Shown here: positions 40,351 through 49,183 of the stretch, one piece after another | Layout: each line of letters opens with the position of its first letter | How positions within the stretch are numbered: the stretch's first letter is position 1 | Assembly (NCBI GenBank): GCA_050291245.1 | Contig: JBNKJP010000022.1 | Location: 124,001-188,000, forward strand | DNA: 64,000 bases | Direction of reading: 5' to 3' | From: Thiodiazotropha sp050291245 | Lineage (GTDB): Bacteria > Pseudomonadota > Gammaproteobacteria > Chromatiales > Chromatiaceae | Program-made: the position numbers and the translations under genes | The notes under the pieces: model-generated | Database searches by the model: none | The model's input: only the letters and a program-made list of their open reading frames with translations | Told to the model about the DNA's origin: nothing

Positions 40351-41784
40351 TTAATTACCTCCCTTCATCTGCAAGAGAGACTTAACATGGTTTTCAATCT
40401 GTTTCGATTGTAGTGAACCGCCCAGGGAGGTCGTCATCGAAACAGTTCCATCAGCACTCAAGAAAAAGATCATGCCATTAGGATCGTATGGTGGCAACTT
40501 AATCCCCTTATCGTCAAGATTTTCTCGTAATGATTGCCAAATGTCTTTCCAAGGGAGTTCATCATTATCATTAGATGGAAATTTAATCCCCTTGTTGTCG
40601 AGATTTTCAAGTTTTTTATGCCATATGTCCTTCCAGTGGTGTTCTACAACATCGTCTTGTGGCGTCTTAATTTCAGTGCTACCGAGCTTCTCACGTAGTG
40701 ATTGCCAAATATCATCCCAAGAGCGTGTTATTGATTTATCGGTTTGTCTCAGGAATTTTGCTTTGATTGGGGGCATTATAAACATAGTTTTTGATAAATA
40801 GTTACGTTGCTTAATCCACTCAATCTCCCAGAAGAGGCTGAGACCAGTAGAGGGGAGTACAAGAATCAAAACTGCGTTTTCAGCCAAAACCTCCAAAGCA
40901 TCTTTCCAAGATCTATCATCAGTCTCAACTCTTCCTGCTCCGATAAATTCTCCGGGTGTCCCCAATGTTACTACAGGGAGATAAATCTCCAACACTTCTG
41001 CAAACACAGTTTCCAGGTCCACAAATAGATTTTCGTGATCTCTAAATAAATCTATGCCTGGGAAATGTAAAGAAGTGTCTTTTGTCAGCATTTTGCCTGT
41101 AGTACTAAATGAACGTAAATACAGTGAGTAGTCGTGAGCTAAACCAAGAATTGCTTGCTCAAGAATTAGTTGTGCACGTTGATCACGTAGTTTTTGGTTA
41201 GATTGTTTGTGGTGTTTTGCGAAGCGATTAGCAACCACTAAGATAAGCAATCCAAATACTATTCCAATAATTGTTGTAACGGCGAGTGGTGGTATGAGCC
41301 AAATACTCTGAGGAGGGTATTTGAGATTGGCAATAGTAATAGAGAACCATACGGCTGATCCTATAGTGTAGATTTGATTGGCAACACGCCCAGAGCCAAA
41401 TTCAGTCTTGTTGTACATAAAGAAACTCCTGCATAAATAAAAGGAGGTGACGTCGACAGCACTGTAAGTAGTTATTTGAGGGTCAAGCGATTCATCGGTC
41501 AGTTGCTCGAACGCCTCGTGGCAGGTCTCGATTAGGTGTGGTTCTTCTGTAGACTGCAGGGCAGTGGCGAAGTAGAGAAATCGTTCGGGATCGCGCCCGG
41601 TGGGGGAGAAGTCAGTCACTTCCATGCGCGCCAGAAGGGCCAGATGCATCGACAGGCGCCGTTCCAGGTCGATGATGGCTCGGCGGCTGGTCAACTCGCG
41701 GTTCATCAACTGATTGCGCAGTACGTAGAGATCCCTGGCCAGTTTGGCGTACTCGCGTTGCAGGGGAAACTCCGACAAGGCCAT
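40351..41784 (-). CDS. membrane protein with possible TIR-like domain and triplicated repeat
   Basis: 477 residues from the ATG at 41784, which shares a base with the stop of the gene before it (TGATG). Residues 1-110 are soluble and helical ('ARDLYVLRNQLMNRELTSRR', 'LERRLSMHLALLARM') with GC-rich codons like the T6SS-type gene upstream. From about residue 110 the DNA turns AT-rich. Two membrane helices follow (137-153, 160-187), then an alpha/beta domain with 'HDYSLYLRSF', 'VVTLGTPGEFIGAGRV', 'WKDALEVLAENAVLILVLP' and 'LFWEIEWI'. This pattern recalls membrane-anchored TIR-like signalling domains of predicted defence proteins. Residues 355-431 hold three copies of a 28-residue unit (W-K/D-DIWQSLREN-LDDKGIKLP). 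It may be a fusion of two genes. Family not certain. Confidence 0.6.
   Translation of the reverse strand: MALSEFPLQREYAKLARDLYVLRNQLMNRELTSRRAIIDLERRLSMHLALLARMEVTDFSPTGRDPERFLYFATALQSTEEPHLIETCHEAFEQLTDESLDPQITTYSAVDVTSFYLCRSFFMYNKTEFGSGRVANQIYTIGSAVWFSITIANLKYPPQSIWLIPPLAVTTIIGIVFGLLILVVANRFAKHHKQSNQKLRDQRAQLILEQAILGLAHDYSLYLRSFSTTGKMLTKDTSLHFPGIDLFRDHENLFVDLETVFAEVLEIYLPVVTLGTPGEFIGAGRVETDDRSWKDALEVLAENAVLILVLPSTGLSLFWEIEWIKQRNYLSKTMFIMPPIKAKFLRQTDKSITRSWDDIWQSLREKLGSTEIKTPQDDVVEHHWKDIWHKKLENLDNKGIKFPSNDNDELPWKDIWQSLRENLDDKGIKLPPYDPNGMIFFLSADGTVSMTTSLGGSLQSKQIENHVKSLLQMKGGN
40495..40720 (-). repeat. three 84-bp tandem repeats inside the membrane protein gene
   Basis: Units encode residues 355-377, 383-403 and 411-431 of the protein, each with 'DIWQSLRE' or 'DIWHKKLE' followed by 'NKGIKFP' or 'DDKGIKLP'. 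DNA similarity is still visible (CCAAATGTCTTTCCA against CCAAATATCATCCCA). Recent in-frame triplication. Confidence 0.65.
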
Positions 41785-42220
41785 CAGTTGACCTCGACCA
41801 CCGGCCCGAGAAGCCGCACCGTCTCCTGCGCCACCTGGTCGAGTACCTTGCCCTCGATGCGGATGCGCCCGTCGGGTAGCAGCGTGATACAGCTCTCGCC
41901 GGCGCGCAGGCGCGCAGGCGTAGGGGCCGGTCACTGGTCAGATCGAGGGCGTCGGCCTGGAAGCTAAGGGTCGCCGGGGGGTGTTCGCCGGTACGGCGGC
42001 GGCGCCCGGTGATCATGGCGCCGTCAGGGGTATCTAGCAGACTGACCTCATCGCCCACATCGAGCCAGGGGACATGGCTGTTGTGGCCGAGAAAGGGGAT
42101 GGGGTTGTGCTCGGCGTCGACGAGTTTTAGCGCCTCGCCATCGGCCGCCTCCGCTACCTGGGCAAGCCGGCCCTGGCCGGTGGCGGGGTTCTCTTGGGAG
42201 GTTTTGTGTGTGTTCAACAT
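41784..42220 (-). pseudogene. T6SS-associated DUF6484-like gene, broken by 8-bp duplication
   Basis: Starts at the ATG at 42220. The first 105 codons or so read 'LAQVAEAADGEALKLVDAEH' to 'TSDRPLRLRA'. The frame then breaks; in another frame the protein continues 'GESCITLLPDGRIRIEGKVL' and 'RLLGPVVEVN' to a stop at 41784. At the break an 8-bp unit GGCGCGCA is present twice in tandem (41901-41908, 41909-41916). Removing one copy restores a 142-residue protein. The C-terminal pattern matches small beta-rich proteins found with type VI secretion genes; the family name is from memory. The stop is coupled to the next start (TGATG). Confidence 0.6.
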
Positions 42221-42394
42221 GGCATTCACTCCGTTGCTTGCTGTTGGATGGTTGGGGTTTTCAGGCGTTGCTGTGTTGTTCAATGAGAAGCAAACAGGAC
42301 ATCCAGCGTAAGGAAGAAATATTTTCGCAGAACGAGCGATGTATAGAAACAATGTGCCGGGTTTGCACCATGGGCAGGCAGGAAAAACGCCAGC

Positions 42395-43246
42395 TTAAAG
42401 TAAGAAGTTAGGTGATTTCAGCGGGGGGTTGTTAATTTGCCTGGTGCGAGGCGCACAAAATTCTCTGCAAGCGCAGTTTCGAGATATTTGAAGTTGGATT
42501 GAAAGGTTTGGCTCGGCCAGCAGCATTTGACAGGCCTGCTTCAGAGCATACACCGCACCGACCAATCCCTTGAATTGGTTTTCGAAGTGACTCGTCATAA
42601 ATAGCCAGTGTCTGGGGTCGATCTGTAAACGATCCAGAATCGGGGGCAACTCCCGTGGGATATGGCCTCGTTTGTCTTCACGGATGATGCGTCCGCTCCA
42701 GTCGAGCAGCTCCAAATAGTCTGTGAGTTTGAAGGGGAGCCCCTTGGGTATCTCTTTTCGTGGATTGCCCACAAAGGGTAGCAGATGACCGGGTTGTTTA
42801 AGTTCGGGATTTGACGTTGTTTCATCATGATTGCCGCTGAGTGCTGCGATCCGCTCGGCAACGGAGGTGTATTGAGACGTTTCCGGTGTTTGAGCCATCT
42901 TGGCGCGAATCGGGTTTAAGTCCACATAAGCGAGACAGGCCGCTAGAGCCTTTTCATCCAAGAGTGCCTGGGACTTGAACCGGCCTTCCCAGAACCGGCC
43001 CGTGCACTGATCCTCCTGGTTGGCCGTGCGCGCAACGAATTCGTTCAGACAGCGCATGAACCAACTGATATCCATAAGACGGCTGCGCCATTCTTCCACG
43101 AGTCTGTCGAGAAGATCCAGCTCAGCACGGGAGAGCGGCTGTTCCGTCATAAACTGTTCTGCGAGTAACGGGCCTTTGAAGAGTCGCTGCCAACGCTCGA
43201 TTACCTCTTTGGTATTCCAGGTTAATTCTGACAGCTGGGTCACCAT
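42395..43246 (-). pseudogene. REP-type (Y1-family) transposase, N-terminally truncated
   Basis: 283 codons. 'EVIERWQRLFKGPLLAEQFM', 'WRSRLMDISWFMRCLNEFVA', 'DQCTGRFWEGRFKSQALLDE' and 'ALAACLAYVDLNPIRAKMA' are the core of REP-associated tyrosine transposases. The family's first 90 residues or so, with the catalytic His-U-His motif, are missing: the frame begins where the sequence after that motif should start, and no upstream frame supplies it. The C-terminus ends in unrelated sequence. Thus it is likely inactive. REP-like hairpins in the window are plausible past substrates. Confidence 0.7.
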
Positions 43247-43333
43247 AAAGGAATGATTGGAATTAGATAGCTACAATGAGTATGGGGTCGTGCCCATTTG
43301 TCGGGGTTGCTACTATATTTTGATGGATGTGGC

Positions 43334-43357
43334 GTGGTAGTCTACTGCCACTATTAA
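43334..43357 (+). promoter_or_regulatory. candidate promoter/operator of the small-ORF cassette
   Basis: A hairpin-forming inverted repeat GTGGTAG-TCTA-CTGCCAC (43334-43351) abuts a -10-like TATTAA (43352-43357), 38 bp before the start. Autorepression by the first gene product, as in toxin-antitoxin operons, would fit. Speculative. Confidence 0.35.
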
Positions 43358-43394
43358 ATTTAATCGATCAATAGAATTTGAAGAGATGGCGACT

Positions 43395-43553
43395 ATGAAT
43401 GAAAAAGAAGCTCTTGAGTATGCTGATCGCCTTCGTAAAGAACGGGAAGAAAAGCCTGTTGATAAGGAGCATGCGCTTAAGCGTCTGAAGGCTGCCGGAA
43501 TTCTTGATCAGGATGGCAAGATTAATGAGTATTATCGAAAGGTTCTAGCATAA
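43395..43553 (+). CDS. small protein, antitoxin-like, first gene of a two-gene cassette
   Basis: 52 residues from the ATG at 43395 (GAAGAG nine bases upstream); an ATG at 43386 is possible. All-helical and charged: 'MNEKEALEYADRLRKEREE', then 'HALKRLKAAGILDQDGKI' and a C-terminal 'NEYYRKVL'. The 'LKAAGILDxxGxI' pattern recurs in small proteins encoded before predicted toxins. The stop is one base before the TTG start of the next gene, so translation is coupled. No DNA-binding motif is seen. Antitoxin role is inference from context. Confidence 0.6.
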   Translation: MNEKEALEYADRLRKEREEKPVDKEHALKRLKAAGILDQDGKINEYYRKVLA

Positions 43554-43554
43554 T

Positions 43555-44160
43555 TTGTACCAATCCTACCCAACCCTTGTTTTAGGGTTTCATGGCTGTG
43601 ATTTTTCCGTTGGTAAAGATCTTGTAGACGGAAAGGACTCGTTTAAAGCCAGCGAAAATGAATATGACTGGCTTGGTAGTGGCATGTATTTTTGGGAGAA
43701 CAGCGAGCATCGAGCCAAGGAATGGGCTGAATGCGGCCGCAAAAACGGTCAGGTCGAAAGTCCGTGTGTTGTGGGAGCGGTCATTGATCTTGGCTTTTAT
43801 CTGAATCTGGTCGATTATTTCTATCTCAGGATCTTAGAGGAAGTCTACTATACGTTGCGACGCGACTTGGAGGCAGCGGGCAGTCCAATTCCTCAAAATA
43901 AGCCTGGTTTTTCTGGTGATATAGATAATCTAAAAAGACATTTGGATTGTGCGGTTATCAAATATCTTCATTCCCTTCGGGAGGATTCTAGTTTGGAGCC
44001 CTTTGATACGGTGAGAGGGGTTTTTTTCGAAGGAGACGAACTTTATCCCAATGCGGGATTTAAGCAAAAGAACCATATGCAGATTGCGGTTCGTAACCCA
44101 AATTGTATCAAGGGGTTCTTTTGGCCTAGAGAGCTAGATTCAAATTTCCGAAGGCCATGA
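43555..44160 (+). CDS. putative toxin, possible ADP-ribosyltransferase fold
   Basis: 201 residues from a TTG (43555) one base after the small ORF; no in-frame ATG is near. 'VLGFHGCDFSVGKDLVDG', 'ENEYDWLGSGMYFWENS' and 'HRAKEWAECGRKN' give an H...Y pattern near residues 14 and 46 like the beta strands of ADP-ribosyltransferases (DUF3990-like), and 'VRGVFFEGDELYPNAGF' could supply the acidic catalytic site. 'HMQIAVRNPNCIKGFFWP' near the end is a conserved-looking closing strand. The fold call is by eye. Low GC and an isolated island position suggest acquisition by transfer. Confidence 0.55.
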   Translation: MYQSYPTLVLGFHGCDFSVGKDLVDGKDSFKASENEYDWLGSGMYFWENSEHRAKEWAECGRKNGQVESPCVVGAVIDLGFYLNLVDYFYLRILEEVYYTLRRDLEAAGSPIPQNKPGFSGDIDNLKRHLDCAVIKYLHSLREDSSLEPFDTVRGVFFEGDELYPNAGFKQKNHMQIAVRNPNCIKGFFWPRELDSNFRRP

Positions 44161-44292
44161 TTTTTCATTCTGATGGATTGATCGGCTTGTGGGTTGGGCC
44201 ATAAGTTTCTATGGCGCGATTTGGCGTAGTCATTTTGTAGTCACCGCATTTTTTCTTGGATGACTAAAAAACACCTAACTTATAGATTTTAT

Positions 44293-44369
<77 letters not shown>

Positions 44370-44439
44370 GAAAGATGCGGGATTTTAGCAGAACCGGCAG
44401 CTCTGGGTACAGATTCCCGTGGTGCCGCCGGTTTTGCCG

Positions 44440-46314
44440 TCAATCATTGTCGAGAAAGCTGCGCAGCCGATCCGAACGGGAAGGGTGGCGGAGTTTGCGC
44501 AGTGCCTTGGCTTCGATCTGACGGATGCGCTCACGGGTGACGTCGAACTGCTTGCCGACTTCTTCCAGGGTGTGATCGGTGTTCATGTCGATGCCGAATC
44601 GCATGCGCAGGACCTTGGCCTCTCGGCTGGTCAGTCCGGCGAGCATGTTCTGGGTGGCTTCGCCCAGACCTTCCGCGGTGGCGGCTTCGATGGGGGAGAC
44701 CACGCCGGAGTCTTCGATGAAATCACCCAGGTGCGAGTCTTCGTCATCACCGATGGGGGTTTCCATGGAGATCGGCTCCTTGGCGATCTTCAGGACCTTG
44801 CGGATCTTGTCTTCGGGCATCTCCATGCGTTCCGCCAGCTCTTCCGGTGTGGCTTCCCGGCCCATCTCCTGGATCATCTGACGGGAGATGCGGTTGAGCT
44901 TGTTGATCGTCTCGATCATGTGTACCGGAATACGGATGGTGCGGGCCTGATCGGCAATCGAACGGGTGATCGCCTGGCGAATCCACCAGGTGGCGTAGGT
45001 GGAGAACTTGTAGCCGCGACGGTATTCGAACTTGTCCACCGCCTTCATCAGGCCAATGTTGCCTTCCTGGATCAGGTCGAGGAACTGCAGGCCGCGATTG
45101 GTGTATTTCTTTGCGATCGAGATGACGAGTCGCAGGTTGGCTTCCACCATCTCTTTCTTGGCTCGACGGGCCTTGGCCTCGCCGATCGACATCTTGCGAT
45201 TGGTCTCCTTGATTTCGCCAATCGTCAGCTGACAGTCGTTTTCGATGTTCACCAGACGCTTTTGGGCGCGCAGGATCTCGGGTTCGTGCTCTACGAGGGC
45301 CTCGGAGTAGCCCTTGCCTTTCTCGATCTGCTCGTGGATCCAGCTGAGGTTCGTCTCATTGTCCGGGAACGAGGCGATGAACTCCTTGCGGGGCATTTTG
45401 GCCTTGTCCACGCACAGGCCCATGATGATCCGCTCCTGGTTGCGAATGCGCTCAATGGTGTCGCGCAGGCTGCTCACGAGGAGGTTGAAGGTGATCGGGA
45501 CCAGCTTGAACTCCAGGAAGGACTCGGTGACGCCCTCCATGGCCTTTTGGGCCTTAGTGCTGGCACGGCCGGTTTTCTTCAGGCTGGTGCACAGGGCGGT
45601 ATAGCGCTTGCGCAGCTCTTTCGCCTTGGCGGCCACTTCCTCCGGGTCGGGGCCGGTGTTTTCGGAGCTGTCGCTGGAGCTGTCGTCGTCATCGTCATCC
45701 GAGTCGTCATCGGAATCGCTGTCGGATGAGTCGATATCCTCTTCGTTGCTGTCTTTCGAATCCTGAGGCGGGGTGGGGCTCAGGATCTCGTCGGGTTCGT
45801 TCGGATCGATGAAGCCGCTGATGACATCCGCCAGGCGCACTTCGCCTTCTTCGATCTTCTCCAGTTGGGTGCACAACAGGTTGACGGCGCTGGGGAAGGT
45901 GGCCAGTGCGGCCGAAACCTGATTAAGGCCTTCTTCGATGCGCTTGGCAATCCGCAGCTCGCCCTCGCGGGTCAGGAGTTCGACGGTGCCCATTTCGCGC
46001 ATGTACATGCGCACCGGGTCGGTGGTGCGGCCGAATTCGCTGTCTACGCTGGCCAATGCGGCGGCGGCCGCTTCGGCGGCGTCGTCATCGGTGGAGACGG
46101 CGTTGTCGCTGAGGCTGTTGTCTTCAAGATCGGGCGCCGATTCATGGACGGTGATGCCCATGTCGTTGATCATACGCACGATGTCTTCGATCTGTTCAGG
46201 CTCAACGATACCCTCGGGAAGGTGGTCGTTAACTTCCGCATAGGTTAGGAATCCTTGTTCCTTACCTTTTGCAATCAGTTGTTTTAATTGAGATTGCTGC
46301 TGTTCCTGGTTCAT
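44440..46314 (-). CDS. rpoD: primary sigma factor RpoD (sigma-70)
   Basis: 624 residues. Region 1.1 at the N-terminus, 1.2 'DPVRMYMREMGTVELLTREG', a non-conserved region about 150-370, then regions 2.1-2.4 ('NLRLVISIAKKYTNRGLQFL', 'YKFSTYATWWIRQAITRSI'), region 3 and region 4 ('TLEEVGKQFDVTRERIRQIE'). The non-conserved region has a run of about 25 Asp/Ser residues ('DSSDSDSDDDSDDDDDDSSS' near 195-214), longer than in E. coli. Last gene of the rpsU-yqeY-dnaG-rpoD macromolecular synthesis operon. Confidence 0.98.
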   Translation of the reverse strand: MNQEQQQSQLKQLIAKGKEQGFLTYAEVNDHLPEGIVEPEQIEDIVRMINDMGITVHESAPDLEDNSLSDNAVSTDDDAAEAAAAALASVDSEFGRTTDPVRMYMREMGTVELLTREGELRIAKRIEEGLNQVSAALATFPSAVNLLCTQLEKIEEGEVRLADVISGFIDPNEPDEILSPTPPQDSKDSNEEDIDSSDSDSDDDSDDDDDDSSSDSSENTGPDPEEVAAKAKELRKRYTALCTSLKKTGRASTKAQKAMEGVTESFLEFKLVPITFNLLVSSLRDTIERIRNQERIIMGLCVDKAKMPRKEFIASFPDNETNLSWIHEQIEKGKGYSEALVEHEPEILRAQKRLVNIENDCQLTIGEIKETNRKMSIGEAKARRAKKEMVEANLRLVISIAKKYTNRGLQFLDLIQEGNIGLMKAVDKFEYRRGYKFSTYATWWIRQAITRSIADQARTIRIPVHMIETINKLNRISRQMIQEMGREATPEELAERMEMPEDKIRKVLKIAKEPISMETPIGDDEDSHLGDFIEDSGVVSPIEAATAEGLGEATQNMLAGLTSREAKVLRMRFGIDMNTDHTLEEVGKQFDVTRERIRQIEAKALRKLRHPSRSDRLRSFLDND

Positions 46315-46416
46315 CTTTTACCTTGTAATCAGACGAGGTTGCAATGCTGAGACTGAACTCACCATATTAGCACATTTTCATGTAGATGCACTAAGATCGC
46401 GCAATCTGGGCTAATT

Positions 46417-48180
46417 TTAAGAATCTGGTTTTTCATCCTGTTCTAACTTTCCTGGATATCGGCGTTTTATTTCGTTTCGCAGCTCTTCAGACAGTTCACT
46501 TGGGCGGAGATTCCCAGGATGAGGGCGTGTCTGTTTGTGAAACTGTTCATTCAATCTGAGCAATGCATCACGAAATTCGCTCTTGTGGTCCATCCCCGGG
46601 AGGTCGAAGCGGTAGTTCGCCTGAGTCAATTTGTTCAGGTGGATGTAGTACTCGGTATCCCGCAACCGTTCCATCAGTGCAGCCTTGTTAAGCGTAGGTT
46701 GGACTCGGATTATTTCAAGTATCTGTTTGAGAATCCGAATCCCCGGGTTGTCCCACCCCTGCCAGTCAGCCGGTACTTCATCCGCGATTTCGTAAATATG
46801 GGGATGGTCCAGCAGAAGTACAATGGCCGAGCGAACCGGTGTGGCGGTTGGGTGCTGACGGTCCCTCGAGGCCGGGCGTGGTTTTGTTGCGTCCGGCCGG
46901 TTGGATTGACGGTCCAAATGATGACCTTGGAGGCCGATCAGTTCCTCGAGGCGCTGAAACATCATCTCCCGAAATACGCCCTTGGGCAGTTTTTCCAGGT
47001 GCGGGCGGGCGAGTTCCGCCAATTTGGCGCGACCGTCGATGCTATCCATATGGACCTGTCCGGTGAGTTGCTGGAACAGGAACTCGGATAAGGGTAGGGC
47101 CTGTTCGATGCGCTGTTCGAAGGCGTCTTGGCCCTCCTTGCGAATCTGGGTATCCGGGTCTTCCCCCTCGGGCAGGAACAGGAATCGAACTTCCCGGCCG
47201 TCGCGCAGGGAGGGGATGCTGGTGATCAGCGCCTTCCAGGCGGCGTCCCGTCCCGCCCGGTCACCATCAAAACAGAACACCACCTCCGGACAGGTGCGGA
47301 AGATCAGTTCCAGGTGTTCCGGGGTGGTGGCGGTGCCCAGGGTGGCGACGGCGTTGAGGATGCCGTGCTGCGCCAGGGCCACTACGTCCATGTAGCCCTC
47401 CACGACCAGCAGACGCTGGATTTTACTGTTGGCCTGGCGTGCTTCATACAGGCCGTAGAGTTCCCGGCCTTTGTGGAAGATGGGGGTCTCGGGGGAGTTC
47501 AGGTATTTGGGTTTGTCATCGCCGAGTACCCGGCCGCCAAAGCCGATGGTCCGGCCCCGGGGATCTCGGATCGGGAACATGATGCGGTTGCGAAACCGGT
47601 CGTACACCCTGCCATCGCTGTCGTTGAGCATGCCGCATTTGAGCAGTTGGTTGCGGGTATTCGAATCCTGCCCCAGGCCTTGGCTGAGGTTGTCCCAGCC
47701 GGGCGGGGCATAGCCGATGCCGTAGGTCGCCGCAATCTGGCCACTCACACCTCGGGTTTTCAGGTAGTTCACAGCCTGTGAGGCGTTTTCGTGATGTTTG
47801 AGTTGTTGCTGATAATGGCGGGCCGAGGTCGACATCAGCTCATAGAAGGGGCGCAGGTCCGGGCCGCTGCTTTGAGTGCCTTCCCGGGGCACTTCCAGGC
47901 CCGCCTGCTGGGCCAGTTCCTCCACCGCTTCGACGAAGCTGAGGTTGTCGTAATCCATCAGGAAGCCGATGGCTGATCCATGTGCGCCACAGCCGAAACA
48001 GTGGAAGAACTGTTTGTTGGGGCTGACGGTGAAAGAGGGGGTTTTTTCGTCGTGAAAGGGGCAGCGGGCCTGGAAATCCCGGCCGGCCTTTTTCAACGGA
48101 ACACGCCGCCCGATGACCTCGACGATGTCGACCCGGTTGAGTAACTGGTCAATGAACTGCGTGGGGATCTTCCCGGCCAT
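46417..48180 (-). CDS. dnaG: DNA primase
   Basis: 587 residues from the ATG at 48180; the frame is open 34 codons further up without similarity. Zinc-binding domain 'CPFHDEKTPSF' and 'HCFGCGAHG' (near residues 38-65), TOPRIM core 'LLVVEGYMDVVALAQHG' and 'FCFDGDRAGRDAAW', and a C-terminal helicase-binding domain. It makes RNA primers at the fork. Second last of the operon, 102 bp before rpoD. Confidence 0.98.
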   Translation of the reverse strand: MAGKIPTQFIDQLLNRVDIVEVIGRRVPLKKAGRDFQARCPFHDEKTPSFTVSPNKQFFHCFGCGAHGSAIGFLMDYDNLSFVEAVEELAQQAGLEVPREGTQSSGPDLRPFYELMSTSARHYQQQLKHHENASQAVNYLKTRGVSGQIAATYGIGYAPPGWDNLSQGLGQDSNTRNQLLKCGMLNDSDGRVYDRFRNRIMFPIRDPRGRTIGFGGRVLGDDKPKYLNSPETPIFHKGRELYGLYEARQANSKIQRLLVVEGYMDVVALAQHGILNAVATLGTATTPEHLELIFRTCPEVVFCFDGDRAGRDAAWKALITSIPSLRDGREVRFLFLPEGEDPDTQIRKEGQDAFEQRIEQALPLSEFLFQQLTGQVHMDSIDGRAKLAELARPHLEKLPKGVFREMMFQRLEELIGLQGHHLDRQSNRPDATKPRPASRDRQHPTATPVRSAIVLLLDHPHIYEIADEVPADWQGWDNPGIRILKQILEIIRVQPTLNKAALMERLRDTEYYIHLNKLTQANYRFDLPGMDHKSEFRDALLRLNEQFHKQTRPHPGNLRPSELSEELRNEIKRRYPGKLEQDEKPDS

Positions 48181-48376
48181 GGCTGTGGGTGGGCCCCTCC
48201 TGATTCGGTCCGGACATGGGTTTCCCCCTGGATCGTCCCGGGAGAGTCTGGCGGGCTGCGGCAGGTCTGCCCAACAGATCACTTAGGCTTATATTACCTT
48301 GTGACACCACTTTGGGCGGATCTCAGCGGCTTGCCTGGATCACCGAATTATCAACGGATGGCGAGGTTGAGCGCAA

Positions 48377-48820
48377 TCAGCCCGTGAGTTTCTGCTTCAC
48401 CAGGGCGCTGACCTTACCGATGTCGGCCCGGCCCTGCATCTTGGGTTTCAGCAGGCCCATCACCTTGCCCATGTCCTGCATGCCGGATGCGCCGGTCGTC
48501 TGCAGGGCTTCGGCGATCATCCCGGCGATTTCGTCCTCGCTGAGGGCTGCCGGAAGATAGGTTTCGATGATGGCGATTTCGCTGTTTTCCTGCTCGGCCA
48601 GTTCCGCTCGTCCGGCGTTTTCGTACTGAGTGGCGGAATCCCGGCGCTGCTTGATCATCTTGTCCAGGATTGTCAGAACCTGGCTTTCGTCCAGCTCCGC
48701 CCGACTGTCGACTTCACGTTGTTTGATCTCCGCGGTGATCAGCCGCAGGGTGGCGAGCCGGGATTTGTCCTTGGCCTTCATGGCGGCCTTGACGTCGTCC
48801 TGGATGCGTTGTTTCAACAT
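48377..48820 (-). CDS. yqeY: GatB/YqeY domain protein
   Basis: 147 residues, two helical subdomains: 'IQDDVKAAMKAKDKSRLATL', 'DEDEVL'-like acidic patch, and 'GMQDMGKVMGLLKPKMQGRA' near the end, the tRNA-binding tail domain also found in GatB. Free-standing YqeY proteins occur next to rpsU and dnaG in many bacteria. A role in tRNA amidation or binding is presumed but not shown. Confidence 0.93.
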   Translation of the reverse strand: MLKQRIQDDVKAAMKAKDKSRLATLRLITAEIKQREVDSRAELDESQVLTILDKMIKQRRDSATQYENAGRAELAEQENSEIAIIETYLPAALSEDEIAGMIAEALQTTGASGMQDMGKVMGLLKPKMQGRADIGKVSALVKQKLTG

Positions 48821-48850
48821 GGAGGTGGTGTCAGGGGCGGTGGGGGATGA

Positions 48851-49066
48851 TTAGTACTGGCGTTCGAAGCGACGGCTTTCGCGGGACAGTTTCTTCAGGT
48901 TGCGCTTGACGGCTGCGGCCGCTTTGCGTTTGCGCTCCCAGGTGGGTTTTTCGTAGAACTCGCGACGACGTACTTCAGCCAGGACTCCGGCTTTCTCGCA
49001 GGAGCGCTTGAAACGGCGCATGGCGACTTCAAAGGGTTCGTTTTCTTTAACGCGTACGTTAGGCAT
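48851..49066 (-). CDS. rpsU: 30S ribosomal protein bS21
   Basis: 71 residues from the ATG at 49066, the family's usual length; the open frame upstream is not coding. 'PNVRVKENEPFEVAMRRFKR', then 'RRREFYEKPTWERKRKAAAA' match bS21. It helps mRNA initiation on the 30S subunit. First gene of the macromolecular synthesis operon, with a clear sigma-70 promoter upstream. Confidence 0.98.
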   Translation of the reverse strand: MPNVRVKENEPFEVAMRRFKRSCEKAGVLAEVRRREFYEKPTWERKRKAAAAVKRNLKKLSRESRRFERQY

Positions 49067-49118
49067 CGATGATGTGACCTCGAATCTGTTAAGCTTCTCA
49101 ACCGGGTGAAAGGCGGGG

Positions 49119-49147
49119 ATTCTACTCATAGCCGGCCCGGTTTGCAA
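49119..49147 (-). promoter_or_regulatory. sigma-70 promoter of rpsU operon
   Basis: Minus strand: TTGCAA (49147-49142), 17-bp spacer, TAGAAT (49124-49119). Spacing is ideal and both boxes are one to two bases off consensus. It would start rpsU transcription about 45 bp before the ATG. Confidence 0.7.
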
Positions 49148-49183
49148 AGGTAGTATAGAAAAAAGCGGGAAAAAGTCGTCGAT

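Noticed and set aside
44419..45729. 436-codon plus-strand open frame
   Set aside because: Antisense shadow of rpoD.
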